Shown here: piece after piece, positions 31,090 to 38,423 of the stretch
Numbering within the stretch: the stretch's first letter is position 1
How the letters are laid out: every line of letters begins with the position of its first letter
Assembly (NCBI GenBank): GCA_900770015.1
Contig: CAAGIU010000229.1
Location: 1-38,457 of the forward strand
Origin: an uncultured Oscillospiraceae bacterium
Lineage (GTDB): Bacteria > Bacillota_A > Clostridia > Oscillospirales > Oscillospiraceae
Reading direction: 5' to 3'
Length of the DNA: 38,457 nt
Translations under genes and position numbers: made by a program
Notes under the pieces: model-generated
The model's database searches: none
The model's input: only the letters and a program-made list of their open reading frames with translations
Told to the model about the DNA's origin: nothing

Positions 31090-31890
31090 TCAGCGGGCAT
31101 CGGTGAGCACCTGTTGGCGAGGGGCGTGTTCACAGGCTTTGGCTGCCTGCTCCACCTGAATCTTTGCGTGGCGCAGAAGTGTCTTGATAATCGTCTCGGG
31201 ACGTTCCTGTTCTTCCAGATGGTCGATCATGCCTTTACATTCATCCGGGAGATAGTCGGCCATTGCTTTACAGGCTTCCTTCAGGTCGCCGATGAAGCCC
31301 CAGCAGCTATCCTCCAGCTCGCCATTTTTATACAGTTCAAAGCCATAGCATTCGCCGCGCAGGTAAGAATCATAGACCGCAACCTCGCTGCGCATCAGAT
31401 CCTCCGCTTTCTGGCGAATGGAAGCGGTCATTTTCTCACCGCCGAATTCTTTCAGGGCAGCTTCTTTGGAAACATAGATCCAGCCAACCTGCCCACTGTC
31501 CCAGGGATCGTGAAAGCTGGTGGTTTTCATGGCAAGGCCACTGTAATCCAACAGGTACAGAGGAAGCATGATATACTTCTTGGAAATCACATTCAGCATG
31601 GCATTATCCACGGCTCGCTCGTCCGGAGCAGGACCGGTCATTTTCCGGCTCCATACCATATTGACCATGCGCTCATAGCGAATGGCGCCCTGTTCGTCGT
31701 TGCCGACTGTATCCAGATACATCTGACGGAGAAAATCATCCTTGTCCACATAGTCATGGTAATCGCCCAGATTGTAACGGCGGTGGAAGCACACCATTGT
31801 TCCAAAAGGCTCGTCCAGTTCGCGGGGGTTGATCGTGATGTCGTCCGGCTGCACCATCAGCATATAAGGTTCCTGTTCTGCCATCAGCAT
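31090..31890 (-). CDS. Conserved ICE protein of unknown function
   Basis: 266 residues, acidic and soluble. ATG 31890 has a weak GGGG ribosome site. Notable stretches: FHRRYNLGDYHDYVDKDDFL, YIMLPLYLLDYSGLAMKTTS, WDSGQVGWIYVSKEAALKEF and YDSYLRGECYGFELYKNGEL with DSCWGFIGD. This set looks like a family widely spread in clostridial ICEs and phages, but I cannot name it. Its C-terminus (IIKTLLRHAKIQVEQAAKAC) only distantly recalls the common tail. No catalytic signature is evident. It lies between DUF3846 and DUF3801. Confidence 0.8.
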   Translation of the reverse strand: MLMAEQEPYMLMVQPDDITINPRELDEPFGTMVCFHRRYNLGDYHDYVDKDDFLRQMYLDTVGNDEQGAIRYERMVNMVWSRKMTGPAPDERAVDNAMLNVISKKYIMLPLYLLDYSGLAMKTTSFHDPWDSGQVGWIYVSKEAALKEFGGEKMTASIRQKAEDLMRSEVAVYDSYLRGECYGFELYKNGELEDSCWGFIGDLKEACKAMADYLPDECKGMIDHLEEQERPETIIKTLLRHAKIQVEQAAKACEHAPRQQVLTDAR

Positions 31891-31915
31891 TTTTTACGCC
31901 CCCCTTTCGCCGGCA

Positions 31916-32335
31916 TCATAATTCCGGGCCGGAGTGGGAGGACTTCGGCGCTTTTTCCTGTCCCTTTTCCGTAACCGGCTGTTTTACAGCAATGATCTCC
32001 CCGGCGATCCGGGCAAACTTCTCCGGGTGCTTAAACTGTTCGCCGTATTTAGCCATCAGGTCGGCGGGAAGGTCCGTAAAATCTTCCTCACCAAGACCAA
32101 CAATCAGGAAATTGCCGGCCACAATGTCATACATTCTGCCGTCGTCGTCGTACAAGGCACGATTGAGAGGCAATCCCATGAGCTTGCCTTCCTCGTTGCA
32201 AATAAGACCAACTGGATCATCATAGGGATAAACTGCCTGAATATCCCCGCCAACTGCGGCCTGCAACGATTTCAAGCCGCTGTCGATCTCGGTTTCATAG
32301 GGCGTTTTTCCCGGCTCAACCATTAAAACTTTCAT
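31916..32335 (-). CDS. DUF3846-family protein
   Basis: 139 residues from ATG 32335, with GGAGG ten bases before. The body VLMVEPGKTPYETEID, then LQAAVGGDIQAVYPYDDPVG, LICNEEGKLMGLPLNRALYD and IVAGNFLIVGLGEEDFTDLP, is a textbook DUF3846 sequence, a small domain common in ICEs and phages with no known reaction. It ends SHSGPEL, identical in its last four residues to the DUF3801 protein, although KPSL is missing. The start overlaps the stop of the gene upstream by 4 bp. Confidence 0.9.
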   Translation of the reverse strand: MKVLMVEPGKTPYETEIDSGLKSLQAAVGGDIQAVYPYDDPVGLICNEEGKLMGLPLNRALYDDDGRMYDIVAGNFLIVGLGEEDFTDLPADLMAKYGEQFKHPEKFARIAGEIIAVKQPVTEKGQEKAPKSSHSGPEL

Positions 32336-33105
32336 AACTGAATATCCTCCTTCTTTTTAGCTGCCGCACCAGGGGCGGCGGGTGTTTTCTCTTGCGGTTT
32401 TGCTGCGGCAAGTTGTCCCAGCAAGGAAGGCTTCTCCTCGATACGTTCTTTGCCCTCCACCGTATAGCCGGGAAGCAGAGCGCCGTGTACCGTGAAATGC
32501 TGTTCATACTGCTTCGGTATTACAGGAGAAATCTCTGTAAACAGATGGGCGTAGGCTTTCTTCCGACCATCCAGATATTTGTAGGCTGCGGCCTTATCGG
32601 TATAGCGTTTTCGGTCCTGACCTGCAATTTTCATCCCATAACCTTGCTTTGGGGAATTGATATACAGATTCCATGTCACATACCAGGCAACCGGAACACT
32701 CTGCTGGGTCAAGCGGTCATATTTGGTATCTTCCCAAATGCCGCAGGTCATTTGATACACGCGGTTGCTGATTTCTTCATCGGAACGCCAGTTGTCAATC
32801 GCTTTCCACTGGTTTCCAGTGTGCTGTACCTCCGGGGTACGCAGGTATTCCAATGCTCTGTCAATGGCCTGCGTGACAGCTGCCTGTCTTTCCCACTGGT
32901 TCGCGGCAGCCACAACAATATCAAAGGCTTTCTGCTCACTATCAACACTTTCCTGACGCATGACCGTTAATGTGCCCACATCCTTTGAAATAAGGGAAGC
33001 AATGTCCACATCCTCACAATGGACGGAGTGCTCAATTTTCAATTCATGACCGGGAGTTAGACGATCTCCATACCGATAAACACGGTAATCTTTGCTTTCT
33101 TCCAA
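32332..33105 (-). CDS. Conserved ICE accessory protein with shared tail
   Basis: The start is TTG 33105, ten bases after GGAGGT. A GTG at 33117 is part of that ribosome site. 257 residues. The first part (ESKDYRVYRYGDRLTPGHEL, then VDIASLISKDVGTLTVMRQE) and the middle (WYVTWNLYINSPKQGYGMKI, DRKRYTDKAAAYKYLDGRKK) suggest an alpha/beta protein that I cannot assign. The last 45 residues start KPSLLGQLAAAKPQEK and end KKEDIQL, a strong copy of the tail. It follows the LPD1 gene by 15 bp. Confidence 0.8.
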   Translation of the reverse strand: MEESKDYRVYRYGDRLTPGHELKIEHSVHCEDVDIASLISKDVGTLTVMRQESVDSEQKAFDIVVAAANQWERQAAVTQAIDRALEYLRTPEVQHTGNQWKAIDNWRSDEEISNRVYQMTCGIWEDTKYDRLTQQSVPVAWYVTWNLYINSPKQGYGMKIAGQDRKRYTDKAAAYKYLDGRKKAYAHLFTEISPVIPKQYEQHFTVHGALLPGYTVEGKERIEEKPSLLGQLAAAKPQEKTPAAPGAAAKKKEDIQL

Positions 33106-33120
33106 AAAGTTCTGCACCTC

Positions 33121-35145
33121 CTATATCTCCGGCGCATGGCTCCGTTTTGGTACGGTCTGCACCGGTGCTGTTTTTTCTGCTGTTTTCTTTACCGCAAGCT
33201 GTTCCATCAAGGAGGGACGGATGCCTCCGAACAGGGAAAACTGCCCGTCCGGTGCCTCACGTATATCGGAAACCTGTAAAGGAAGCGTGACCTCAGCATG
33301 GGTGAGAATCTGCTGCAATTTCAGATCAGCCACGATTTCATCAAAGACCGCATTGATTGCCCTCCGTTCTTCGCCCTGGGGATAGGCTCTCAGAATTTCC
33401 ATTCCTCCGTCCTTTCCGGTGATCATGGTGATGGCGCAGTCAGCGTGGCCCACCAGGTAATCCGACTGATATGGCAGCTTATCCTTGACATAACAGGCAA
33501 AGGCCCTGGCGGTCATTTCCACATTGCTGTCCCAATAGCCGCCATCTTTTTCACATTTACGACCCATCTGCTGGGAATTTCGGTAAAAATCAGTTTCCGT
33601 ACGGCCGATTGTGGGAGCCTGCCGATCCTGCATCCCATGCAAAAGTCTTTCAAAGGTTTCCAGACGCTCCCGCTCACTCTTGGGAATAACATGTCCGCTG
33701 ACTGACTTTTTAAGGTCGCTGATTTTTTCTACAGTTCCAGGCTCCCCGGCAAGGAAAGCCTCTTTCAATGCCGTATATCGCGCCATATCGCTTTCGTTGC
33801 CGTGGTATTTTACAGAACCCAATACCGCGGAATCCAGCCAGCTTTCCGCGTTTCTGCGGGTCCGGGCATCCTGCAGTTCTGTTCGCTTGGCAGCCTGCTC
33901 CGGTGTTTCAGATTTGTATTTCATGGTATCGATCAGCTTTTGAAACAGCGGGTAGCGACGGGGCTGCTCGGAAAGGAAATTCTTTGCACCCATCTTCTGA
34001 CCCAGATAATCGTCCAGACCATGCCACCATTCATGTGCCAGGGAGCCGGCGCCATTCATTTTCGTAAGGTTGATCACCTTGCGGAGTGGTTCATAGTGCG
34101 CCGCCGCATTGCCGCTGCCGCGGGCACCGAAAGCAATCGCAAGTATGCCCTGGTAGGCAATATCTTTGTCGCTGATCTGCAAAGCAGCCGCCAAATCCTT
34201 CAGCGCGTCAAATCCCATGTTGAGAGACGCCTGCCGGTCGTTCTGGTTCATCCAGTTACCAAACTCGCCGCCTCGGAAGCCGAACGTGTCCAAATAATGC
34301 TGTCCGTTAATTTCTTGACCGCTGCGGTAATCGGGACCATTTCGCCGCACATGTTCCAGCTGGGGAGGGATGAAACGGCTCTTTCCGCTTTTGCTGCGTC
34401 CTTTGGCGGATTCCTGCGCCCAGCGAAGGGCAGCCTCGCGGGATTCCAGATTGACCTGCAAAATGGAATAGCCCTTGGTAACATAGTAAGTGCCGGGTTT
34501 CAAGTCGTCATGCCCGGAATAACCTTTGCCGTCGTAGAAATGCAGCGCATAGCCGGCAGGCACCTTCTGATCCTTGGGAACACAAAATTGTTCCGCCTGT
34601 GCTTTCTTGGTAAAGTCCCGCTCAAAGTAGGCAGCCGAGCGGATATGCAGCGTCTGCGCCAGCTTATTGGTAATGGTCGTATTGTCCTGACCTTTCTTCG
34701 TGGCAGAGTAGTGCGTTCCGCTGCCCCAGCCGTGAACCTGTTCCACATAGCCGTTATCTACCAGGAAACGGTCATAGGCTTGCATGGCATCGTCAACCGT
34801 CTGCACATCCTCCATAACAGCCTGCAACAGCCGGAGGGTTTCGATATATTCCTTTTGCCGGGCAAGACGCCTTTCCGGGGAAGTATCGCCGTAGGTGTAT
34901 TGGGGAGAAGCATTCAGGCTGTCCCGTACCTTTTTTACAAAGTACACAACGCCCAGAGGGAGGCCACTGTCGAGCATGGCCTGATAGTCCGGCTTTTTCC
35001 AGACATTATCCTTGCGGACGAATTTTTCAGCCTCCCGCTCGTTCATGCTGCTCAGATCATCCACATAAAGGCCCCGTTCACGCCAGAGGTCCTTTTTCGC
35101 GCCGCCGATTTTCTCACCGAAATCTTCATGCTGTTGGTTTGGCAT
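33121..35145 (-). CDS. LPD1-domain large polyvalent-type protein with HEWWH motif
   Basis: 674 residues from ATG 35145, with GGAGG upstream. The centre (about 255-400) is the LPD1 domain: YRSGQEINGQHYLDTFGFRG, FGNWMNQNDRQASLNMGFDA and GSLAHEWWHGLDDYLGQKMG. HEWWH (371-375) has the HExxH spacing of zinc metalloproteases, so a peptidase activity is possible. Other acidic zinc ligands were not located. The family occurs in polyvalent proteins of phages and conjugative elements that are thought to enter the recipient with the DNA. The C-terminus RPSLMEQLAVKKTAEK ending APEI is another copy of the shared tail. Confidence 0.88.
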   Translation of the reverse strand: MPNQQHEDFGEKIGGAKKDLWRERGLYVDDLSSMNEREAEKFVRKDNVWKKPDYQAMLDSGLPLGVVYFVKKVRDSLNASPQYTYGDTSPERRLARQKEYIETLRLLQAVMEDVQTVDDAMQAYDRFLVDNGYVEQVHGWGSGTHYSATKKGQDNTTITNKLAQTLHIRSAAYFERDFTKKAQAEQFCVPKDQKVPAGYALHFYDGKGYSGHDDLKPGTYYVTKGYSILQVNLESREAALRWAQESAKGRSKSGKSRFIPPQLEHVRRNGPDYRSGQEINGQHYLDTFGFRGGEFGNWMNQNDRQASLNMGFDALKDLAAALQISDKDIAYQGILAIAFGARGSGNAAAHYEPLRKVINLTKMNGAGSLAHEWWHGLDDYLGQKMGAKNFLSEQPRRYPLFQKLIDTMKYKSETPEQAAKRTELQDARTRRNAESWLDSAVLGSVKYHGNESDMARYTALKEAFLAGEPGTVEKISDLKKSVSGHVIPKSERERLETFERLLHGMQDRQAPTIGRTETDFYRNSQQMGRKCEKDGGYWDSNVEMTARAFACYVKDKLPYQSDYLVGHADCAITMITGKDGGMEILRAYPQGEERRAINAVFDEIVADLKLQQILTHAEVTLPLQVSDIREAPDGQFSLFGGIRPSLMEQLAVKKTAEKTAPVQTVPKRSHAPEI

Positions 35146-35413
35146 TTACATCCTCCTGCTCTCCGGCAATCCTGCCGATGATTTCCGGCACAGTCTCATA
35201 AATCTGCATGAGCCGCCTCGCTGTGCCGCAGGGATCAGCAGCACCGCTGGTCCAAAGCCGGACAGTGGAAGGGGTGACATTCATCAAAAGCGCGAATCCC
35301 TTCTCATTCATGTCCAGCTTTTTCATCAGAGCTTTTACCATATCAGAACCGTATTCCGGGCACCGGGCAGCCTCAGCGATCATCTGCAAAGCGTTATTTT
35401 CTTTCTTTGTCAT
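35126..35413 (-). CDS. Helix-turn-helix regulator (XRE/NadS-like)
   Basis: 95 residues from ATG 35413, with AGGAGG upstream. The DNA-binding part reads LMKKLDMNEKGFALLMNVTP then STVRLWTSGAADPCGTARRL, the pattern of the HigA/NadS-type antitoxin regulators that bind through an N-terminal XRE fold. It overlaps the start of the LPD1 gene by 20 bp, so translation is coupled. No partner toxin is next to it. It probably regulates this operon. The long tail of antitoxins is missing. Confidence 0.85.
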   Translation of the reverse strand: MTKKENNALQMIAEAARCPEYGSDMVKALMKKLDMNEKGFALLMNVTPSTVRLWTSGAADPCGTARRLMQIYETVPEIIGRIAGEQEDVNAKPTA

Positions 35414-35429
35414 TTCTGAAATCCTCCTG

Positions 35430-36407
35430 TTAAATTGAAATAGCCGCCTGTTTCTGGCGGCATGGTTGTTGGCGGTCCTGGAGCTGTTCTCTGACGGACC
35501 GCAATTTGTCGTTGTAGTCCTTGCCCTGGCGAGGGGGATTGATTCCTACCCGGATATGTTTGAACCGCTGATCTGCGTGTAAGAGCGCCCGGATCTTTCT
35601 GGCGTTTACAAGCCCGGCCAGGTCATTGTCCATGTGGAGGGTGACACGCCGGATCTCCGGGTGCCTTTCCAGAAAGGAAACGAGGGCCACAGGGGAAGTT
35701 CCTCCCAGAGAAAGCCGGGAGCCGTCCCATTTCCATCCCTCCAGTTCTTGCAGCGTGGCATGGGAAAGGGCGTCTATGGGAGCTTCAAACACTGCAAGCT
35801 GCCGACAGTCTGCGCTATTCGGTGGATAGCAGAAGCTATACCTCTTATCACTGCCGCTGACATCCTTTTTCAGATTTCCGGCAATACTGCGCATACAGGC
35901 AAATCTCGCTTTTCCGGCGTCATCTTTTCCAACGAATACACAGACCGCATCACCTTTATATCTGGCCTCATACAGAAGGCCCAGCTTGATACATCTGCTG
36001 ATCACATTGGTACTGATTCCCCGCTGCTGCAAGTAAGACACCATAAAGGTGGCGCACCGTTTCGCCCAGGGAAGTGAGAAGGATTTTTTCTCCAGCTCTT
36101 TTCTGGTGCTGGCCGCTGTATTCCGAGAAGGCATTGCCGTCTGGATCTCTCCGCCAGTGAGGATGTTTACCGCGTCCACAAGACCGTAGCCACGAATCTC
36201 CATCAGGTAATCCAGGGCGTTGATACTGCGTCCCCGGCTGTTCCAGTACCAGTAATTTTTCCCGGTGACATATACCAGGCTGTCATGTTCCCGGTGCCGG
36301 TAGTTCGGACCGTCGCGTTTCAGAACGCCTCTTTCGTAGGTTTGCAGATAGGCGAACAAGTCAGCTTCCCGTGCCTTCTGTATCTGTTCCTTGTTTACGC
36401 CGGGCAT
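35430..36407 (-). CDS. DUF3991/Toprim primase-like protein
   Basis: 325 residues. The N-terminal half has YRHREHDSLVYVTGKNYWYW and SRGRSINALDYLMEIRGYGL, the DUF3991 zinc-less primase-associated region, then WAKRCATFMVSYLQQRGIST. The Toprim domain follows, with LAVFEAPIDALSHATLQELE (the Glu motif) and VTLHMDNDLAGLVNARKIRA (the DxD motif). Such proteins are considered primase- or helicase-associated factors for element replication. ATG 36407 lies 3 bp after the upstream stop and has no good ribosome site, so coupling is likely. Confidence 0.9.
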   Translation of the reverse strand: MPGVNKEQIQKAREADLFAYLQTYERGVLKRDGPNYRHREHDSLVYVTGKNYWYWNSRGRSINALDYLMEIRGYGLVDAVNILTGGEIQTAMPSRNTAASTRKELEKKSFSLPWAKRCATFMVSYLQQRGISTNVISRCIKLGLLYEARYKGDAVCVFVGKDDAGKARFACMRSIAGNLKKDVSGSDKRYSFCYPPNSADCRQLAVFEAPIDALSHATLQELEGWKWDGSRLSLGGTSPVALVSFLERHPEIRRVTLHMDNDLAGLVNARKIRALLHADQRFKHIRVGINPPRQGKDYNDKLRSVREQLQDRQQPCRQKQAAISI

Positions 36408-36410
36408 AAT

Positions 36411-36620
36411 TTAGGCACCGCTTTTCGTTTCATCGGGCTTCGCCTCCTTCCGGTACCGGCTGCGCATACAGCTCCCGTCTGCGCTCCAGCAGATAAAGCC
36501 GTGGCCGGGGAAAGGGCAGCCCTGGCACTCCGGCTTGATGTTGCAGCGCACAGGCTCATTCCGCGATCTGGCCGGTTCACGGGGAGGGCTGTAAAACGCC
36601 TTTCCGTTTTTCTTATTCAT
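36411..36620 (-). CDS. Small cysteine-containing protein, hypothetical
   Basis: 69 residues from ATG 36620, with AAAGGAG upstream. The core has four Cys in CNIKPECQGCPFPGHGFICW plus one in GSCM, a spacing that could hold zinc. The ends are basic (NKKNGKAFYSPPREPARSRN and YRKEAKPDETKSGA). I do not know a family. It immediately precedes the Toprim gene and follows the DUF6017 gene by 43 bp. The good ribosome site and the tight packing argue for a real gene. Confidence 0.7.
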   Translation of the reverse strand: MNKKNGKAFYSPPREPARSRNEPVRCNIKPECQGCPFPGHGFICWSADGSCMRSRYRKEAKPDETKSGA

Positions 36621-36663
36621 AAGTCAAAACTCCTTTGGATATGAAAAAAGCGCCCTCTGGCGC

Positions 36664-37536
36664 TTAACTGCCGTACAGGTCATGGTTGACCTCGGCTCTA
36701 TAATAGCTGTCCATAGTGGCCGGAGCGTTATACAACGCAGCCAGCAGATATGCCTTGATGTTATTGACCTTCGTGGTGTTCTTGTCGATACAGTCAAAGA
36801 CATACTCCAAGTGACCGGAATTGATTTTCAGGAAGCGGCTTTTCACGACCTCCCGTGGGAACTCGTCGCCGGCGATACGGATATACGGCCGCCGGGAGAT
36901 CACCGTTTCCAACATGAGATCCACCGCTTCGTCCATGCGTTCTTGCCCATAGCGGTCAACCATGATCTCGTACTCAACATTTTCTTTGATAATATCCCGA
37001 TAGGCTTCTGTCAGATCCATCCCATCAATCCCATCGACGGGGGCCTCCGCCTGCGGAGACACCGGAGAGATTGATTGATGTGTCCTTGATATATCCGTTT
37101 TTAATTTTTTCGTTTTTGATGAGTTAGTATTTAATTGTGCGGGATTTTCCTGTTCAGGTTCATCCTGTTCTGGCTTTGCCTGTCTTGGTTTTACCTGTCT
37201 TGGATTTTCCCGTTTAGGTGAAAGTCCTTCTGTATCAGGGATTACTGGCTGTTCATGGATGGTGTACTCAATATCGCCCAACTGCCCGTTTTCATTGCGG
37301 AGGCGCTGCCTGGTGAGATAACCATGCCGTTCCAGCTCCTTCAGGGCGGTGGTGATCGAATCAACGCCGTCCTTGCAGATATGGGCAAGTCCCTTGGTAG
37401 TGTAGTCCCAATCTTCCGGCAGTGACAGCATCAGGGACAGCAGACCTTTTGCTTTCAGGGACAGCTCAATATTGCGCAAATGGTGATTGCACATGATGGT
37501 GAAGTCCTTCGTTTTTTCTACTCGGAATACGGCCAT
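36664..37536 (-). CDS. Winged-helix replication-type protein with DUF6017 C-terminus
   Basis: 290 residues from ATG 37536, with AAAGGAGG upstream. Residues 1-85 form a winged helix: MAVFRVEKTKDFTIMCNHHL, then LSLKAKGLLSLMLSLPEDWD, TTALKELERHGYLTRQRLRN. A Pro/Glu/Lys linker (about 120-165) leads to the C-terminal DUF6017 domain (175-290: YRDIIKENVEYEIMVDRYGQ then VKSRFLKINSGHLEYVFDCI). It resembles phage and ICE replisome-organiser or RepA-like initiators, so a role in starting element replication is inferred. It is followed by the Toprim protein, consistent with a replication block. Confidence 0.88.
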   Translation of the reverse strand: MAVFRVEKTKDFTIMCNHHLRNIELSLKAKGLLSLMLSLPEDWDYTTKGLAHICKDGVDSITTALKELERHGYLTRQRLRNENGQLGDIEYTIHEQPVIPDTEGLSPKRENPRQVKPRQAKPEQDEPEQENPAQLNTNSSKTKKLKTDISRTHQSISPVSPQAEAPVDGIDGMDLTEAYRDIIKENVEYEIMVDRYGQERMDEAVDLMLETVISRRPYIRIAGDEFPREVVKSRFLKINSGHLEYVFDCIDKNTTKVNNIKAYLLAALYNAPATMDSYYRAEVNHDLYGS

Positions 37537-37564
37537 TCGATAACCTCCTTTCCCGGTTTCTGTG

Positions 37565-38086
37565 TTACAAATCCCGATCCCGCTGATCGTAGCGAAGATT
37601 ACCTGCTATGACCTTTGCGTGGTTCCTGATTCTGATATGACCTTTGTCCTGGTTCTCCAACGCTTTCCGGTATCCGTTGTCCGAGAGAAACAGTCGCATC
37701 TTGTCACCCTTGTCGCCCACAGGAGAATCACGGCTCAGAACATCAAAGACAATCATGTGTCGTACCTCCGGGTCGAAGCGTTCCAAACCCAGAATGTCAT
37801 GGCCCTTCAATTTCTCTGCGCCGGATTTCTGTCTGGCTTCGGCCAGTAGCTCACCAATAGTGCGCGCCTTGTATGGAAGCCGATAGTTCTTTTGAACATC
37901 CCGCACAACATCCATACACTCGTCATCAGACAGGGGACGAAGTTTTCTCATAAGGCCCTCGGCCGCCTCTTTCCTTGTAGAATCTGTGGCATAACGAACA
38001 GTCATATACAGCTCGTTGAGCACCGCATACTGCATGCTGCCTTCAACCTGGTAGAGCAGCCGTTTCTCCATTTCGCTTAATTCCAT
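37565..38086 (-). CDS. Leading ICE gene of unknown function (DUF5720-like C-terminus)
   Basis: 173 residues from ATG 38086, with AAAGGAGGG upstream. N-terminal half helical (EKRLLYQVEGSMQYAVLNEL, then ATDSTRKEAAEGLMRKLRPL). The C-terminal half (LKGHDILGLERFDPEVRHMI, VFDVLSRDSPVGDKGDKMRL, FLSDNGYRKALENQDKGHIR) resembles DUF5720, a short family from the same kind of ICE, so this may be a fusion of DUF5720 with another domain. The assignment is from memory of the pattern. It is the first minus-strand gene from the right end and lies 28 bp before the DUF6017 gene. Confidence 0.78.
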   Translation of the reverse strand: MELSEMEKRLLYQVEGSMQYAVLNELYMTVRYATDSTRKEAAEGLMRKLRPLSDDECMDVVRDVQKNYRLPYKARTIGELLAEARQKSGAEKLKGHDILGLERFDPEVRHMIVFDVLSRDSPVGDKGDKMRLFLSDNGYRKALENQDKGHIRIRNHAKVIAGNLRYDQRDRDL

Positions 38087-38118
38087 GTAAACCCTCCTTT
38101 CCGAAAATGGGCATAATA

Positions 38119-38151
38119 AAACGCCATAGTTTTTTCTTGACTATGGCGTTT
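38119..38151 (-). terminator. Hairpin terminator or attenuator upstream of the first ICE gene
   Basis: AAACGCCATAG (38119-38129) and CTATGGCGTTT (38141-38151) form a perfect 11-bp stem with an 11-base A-rich loop (as read on the minus strand). On the minus strand it is followed by TTATTATG, a moderate U-tract. It lies 32 bp before the leading gene, so it would end transcripts entering from the tRNA side, or act as an attenuator for the whole operon. Confidence 0.7.
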
Positions 38152-38216
38152 CGCAATGATATATATGAAATAGCTCTGCGGGAGGCCGCTTTCATAGCTG
38201 CCGTTCCCAAGAGTGG

Positions 38217-38236
38217 TTTGCTAATAATTTGCTAAT
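38217..38236 (+). repeat. Direct repeat TTTGCTAAT, possible integrase arm-type sites
   Basis: TTTGCTAAT occurs twice (38217-38225 and 38228-38236), 11 bp apart, one DNA helix turn. Such short direct repeats near an attachment site are typical binding sites for tyrosine integrase arms. No integrase is in the window, so this is an inference. The non-coding stretch 38087-38457 holds this repeat, the hairpin and the tRNA fragment, and nothing else that I can name. Confidence 0.35.
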
Positions 38237-38378
38237 TGGACGGGCTGAAACCAGGTGGTACAACCCTGAATGAGCAAATACACGAAAGTATGTGGAACGC
38301 TGAAAAACCCTTGATTTTCAAGGACTTTTTAGCATTGGAAGTCACCCGGCCACATGGTGTACAAGCTGGTATGCCATA

Positions 38379-38423
38379 CTCCTAAGCGACAGGCCGTGGG
38401 TTCGAATCCCGCCGGGATCACCA
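38379..38423 (+). other. tRNA-Arg(CCT) 3' fragment, probable right attachment site (att)
   Basis: From 38379 the sequence reads CTCCTAA (anticodon loop, anticodon CCT, 38379-38385), GCGAC (3' stem), a short variable region and the T-arm with GTTCGAATC. CGGGATC (38413-38419), discriminator A and CCA (38421-38423) complete the 3' end. The 5' side (GCCATA before the loop) does not pair with GCGAC, and no GATCCCG-like acceptor is upstream, so only the 3' half of the gene is present. This is the expected remnant when an ICE recombines into the 3' end of a tRNA gene. The intact gene should lie beyond the left end of the element. Confidence 0.75.

Larger units (their letters stand above)
1..38423. 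mobile_element. Tn1549/CTn4-like integrative conjugative element, left end outside window
   Basis: The window holds a complete conjugation module: relaxase, MobC, VirD4 coupling protein, VirB4, VirB6, PrgI/VirB3, a VirB1-like wall hydrolase and Maff2. It also holds replication-type genes, topoisomerase III, an adhesin-sortase and many conserved CTn accessory proteins, nearly all on the minus strand. The family set is that of C. difficile CTn4/CTn5 and Tn1549. The right boundary is proposed at the tRNA-Arg 3' fragment ending at 38423. No integrase or excisionase is present, so the left boundary is beyond position 1. Whether 1-1250 is element cargo or something inserted into it cannot be told from the window. 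Confidence 0.9.

Noticed and set aside
35126..35413. A HigBA/NadS-type toxin-antitoxin pair.
   Set aside because: Only the antitoxin-like regulator is visible. The neighbours are LPD1 and the Toprim protein, with no RelE/HigB-like toxin.
1394..38305. TGGAACGCTGAAAA occurs near both ends (about 1394-1407 and 38292-38305).
   Set aside because: A few 14-base matches are expected by chance in a window of this size. The left copy lies close to the relaxase 3' end, not at an attachment site, and the flanks differ.
38341..38423. A complete tRNA gene ending at 38423.
   Set aside because: Only the 3' half folds properly. The sequence before the CCT loop does not pair with GCGAC, and no matching 5' acceptor GATCCCG is present upstream.
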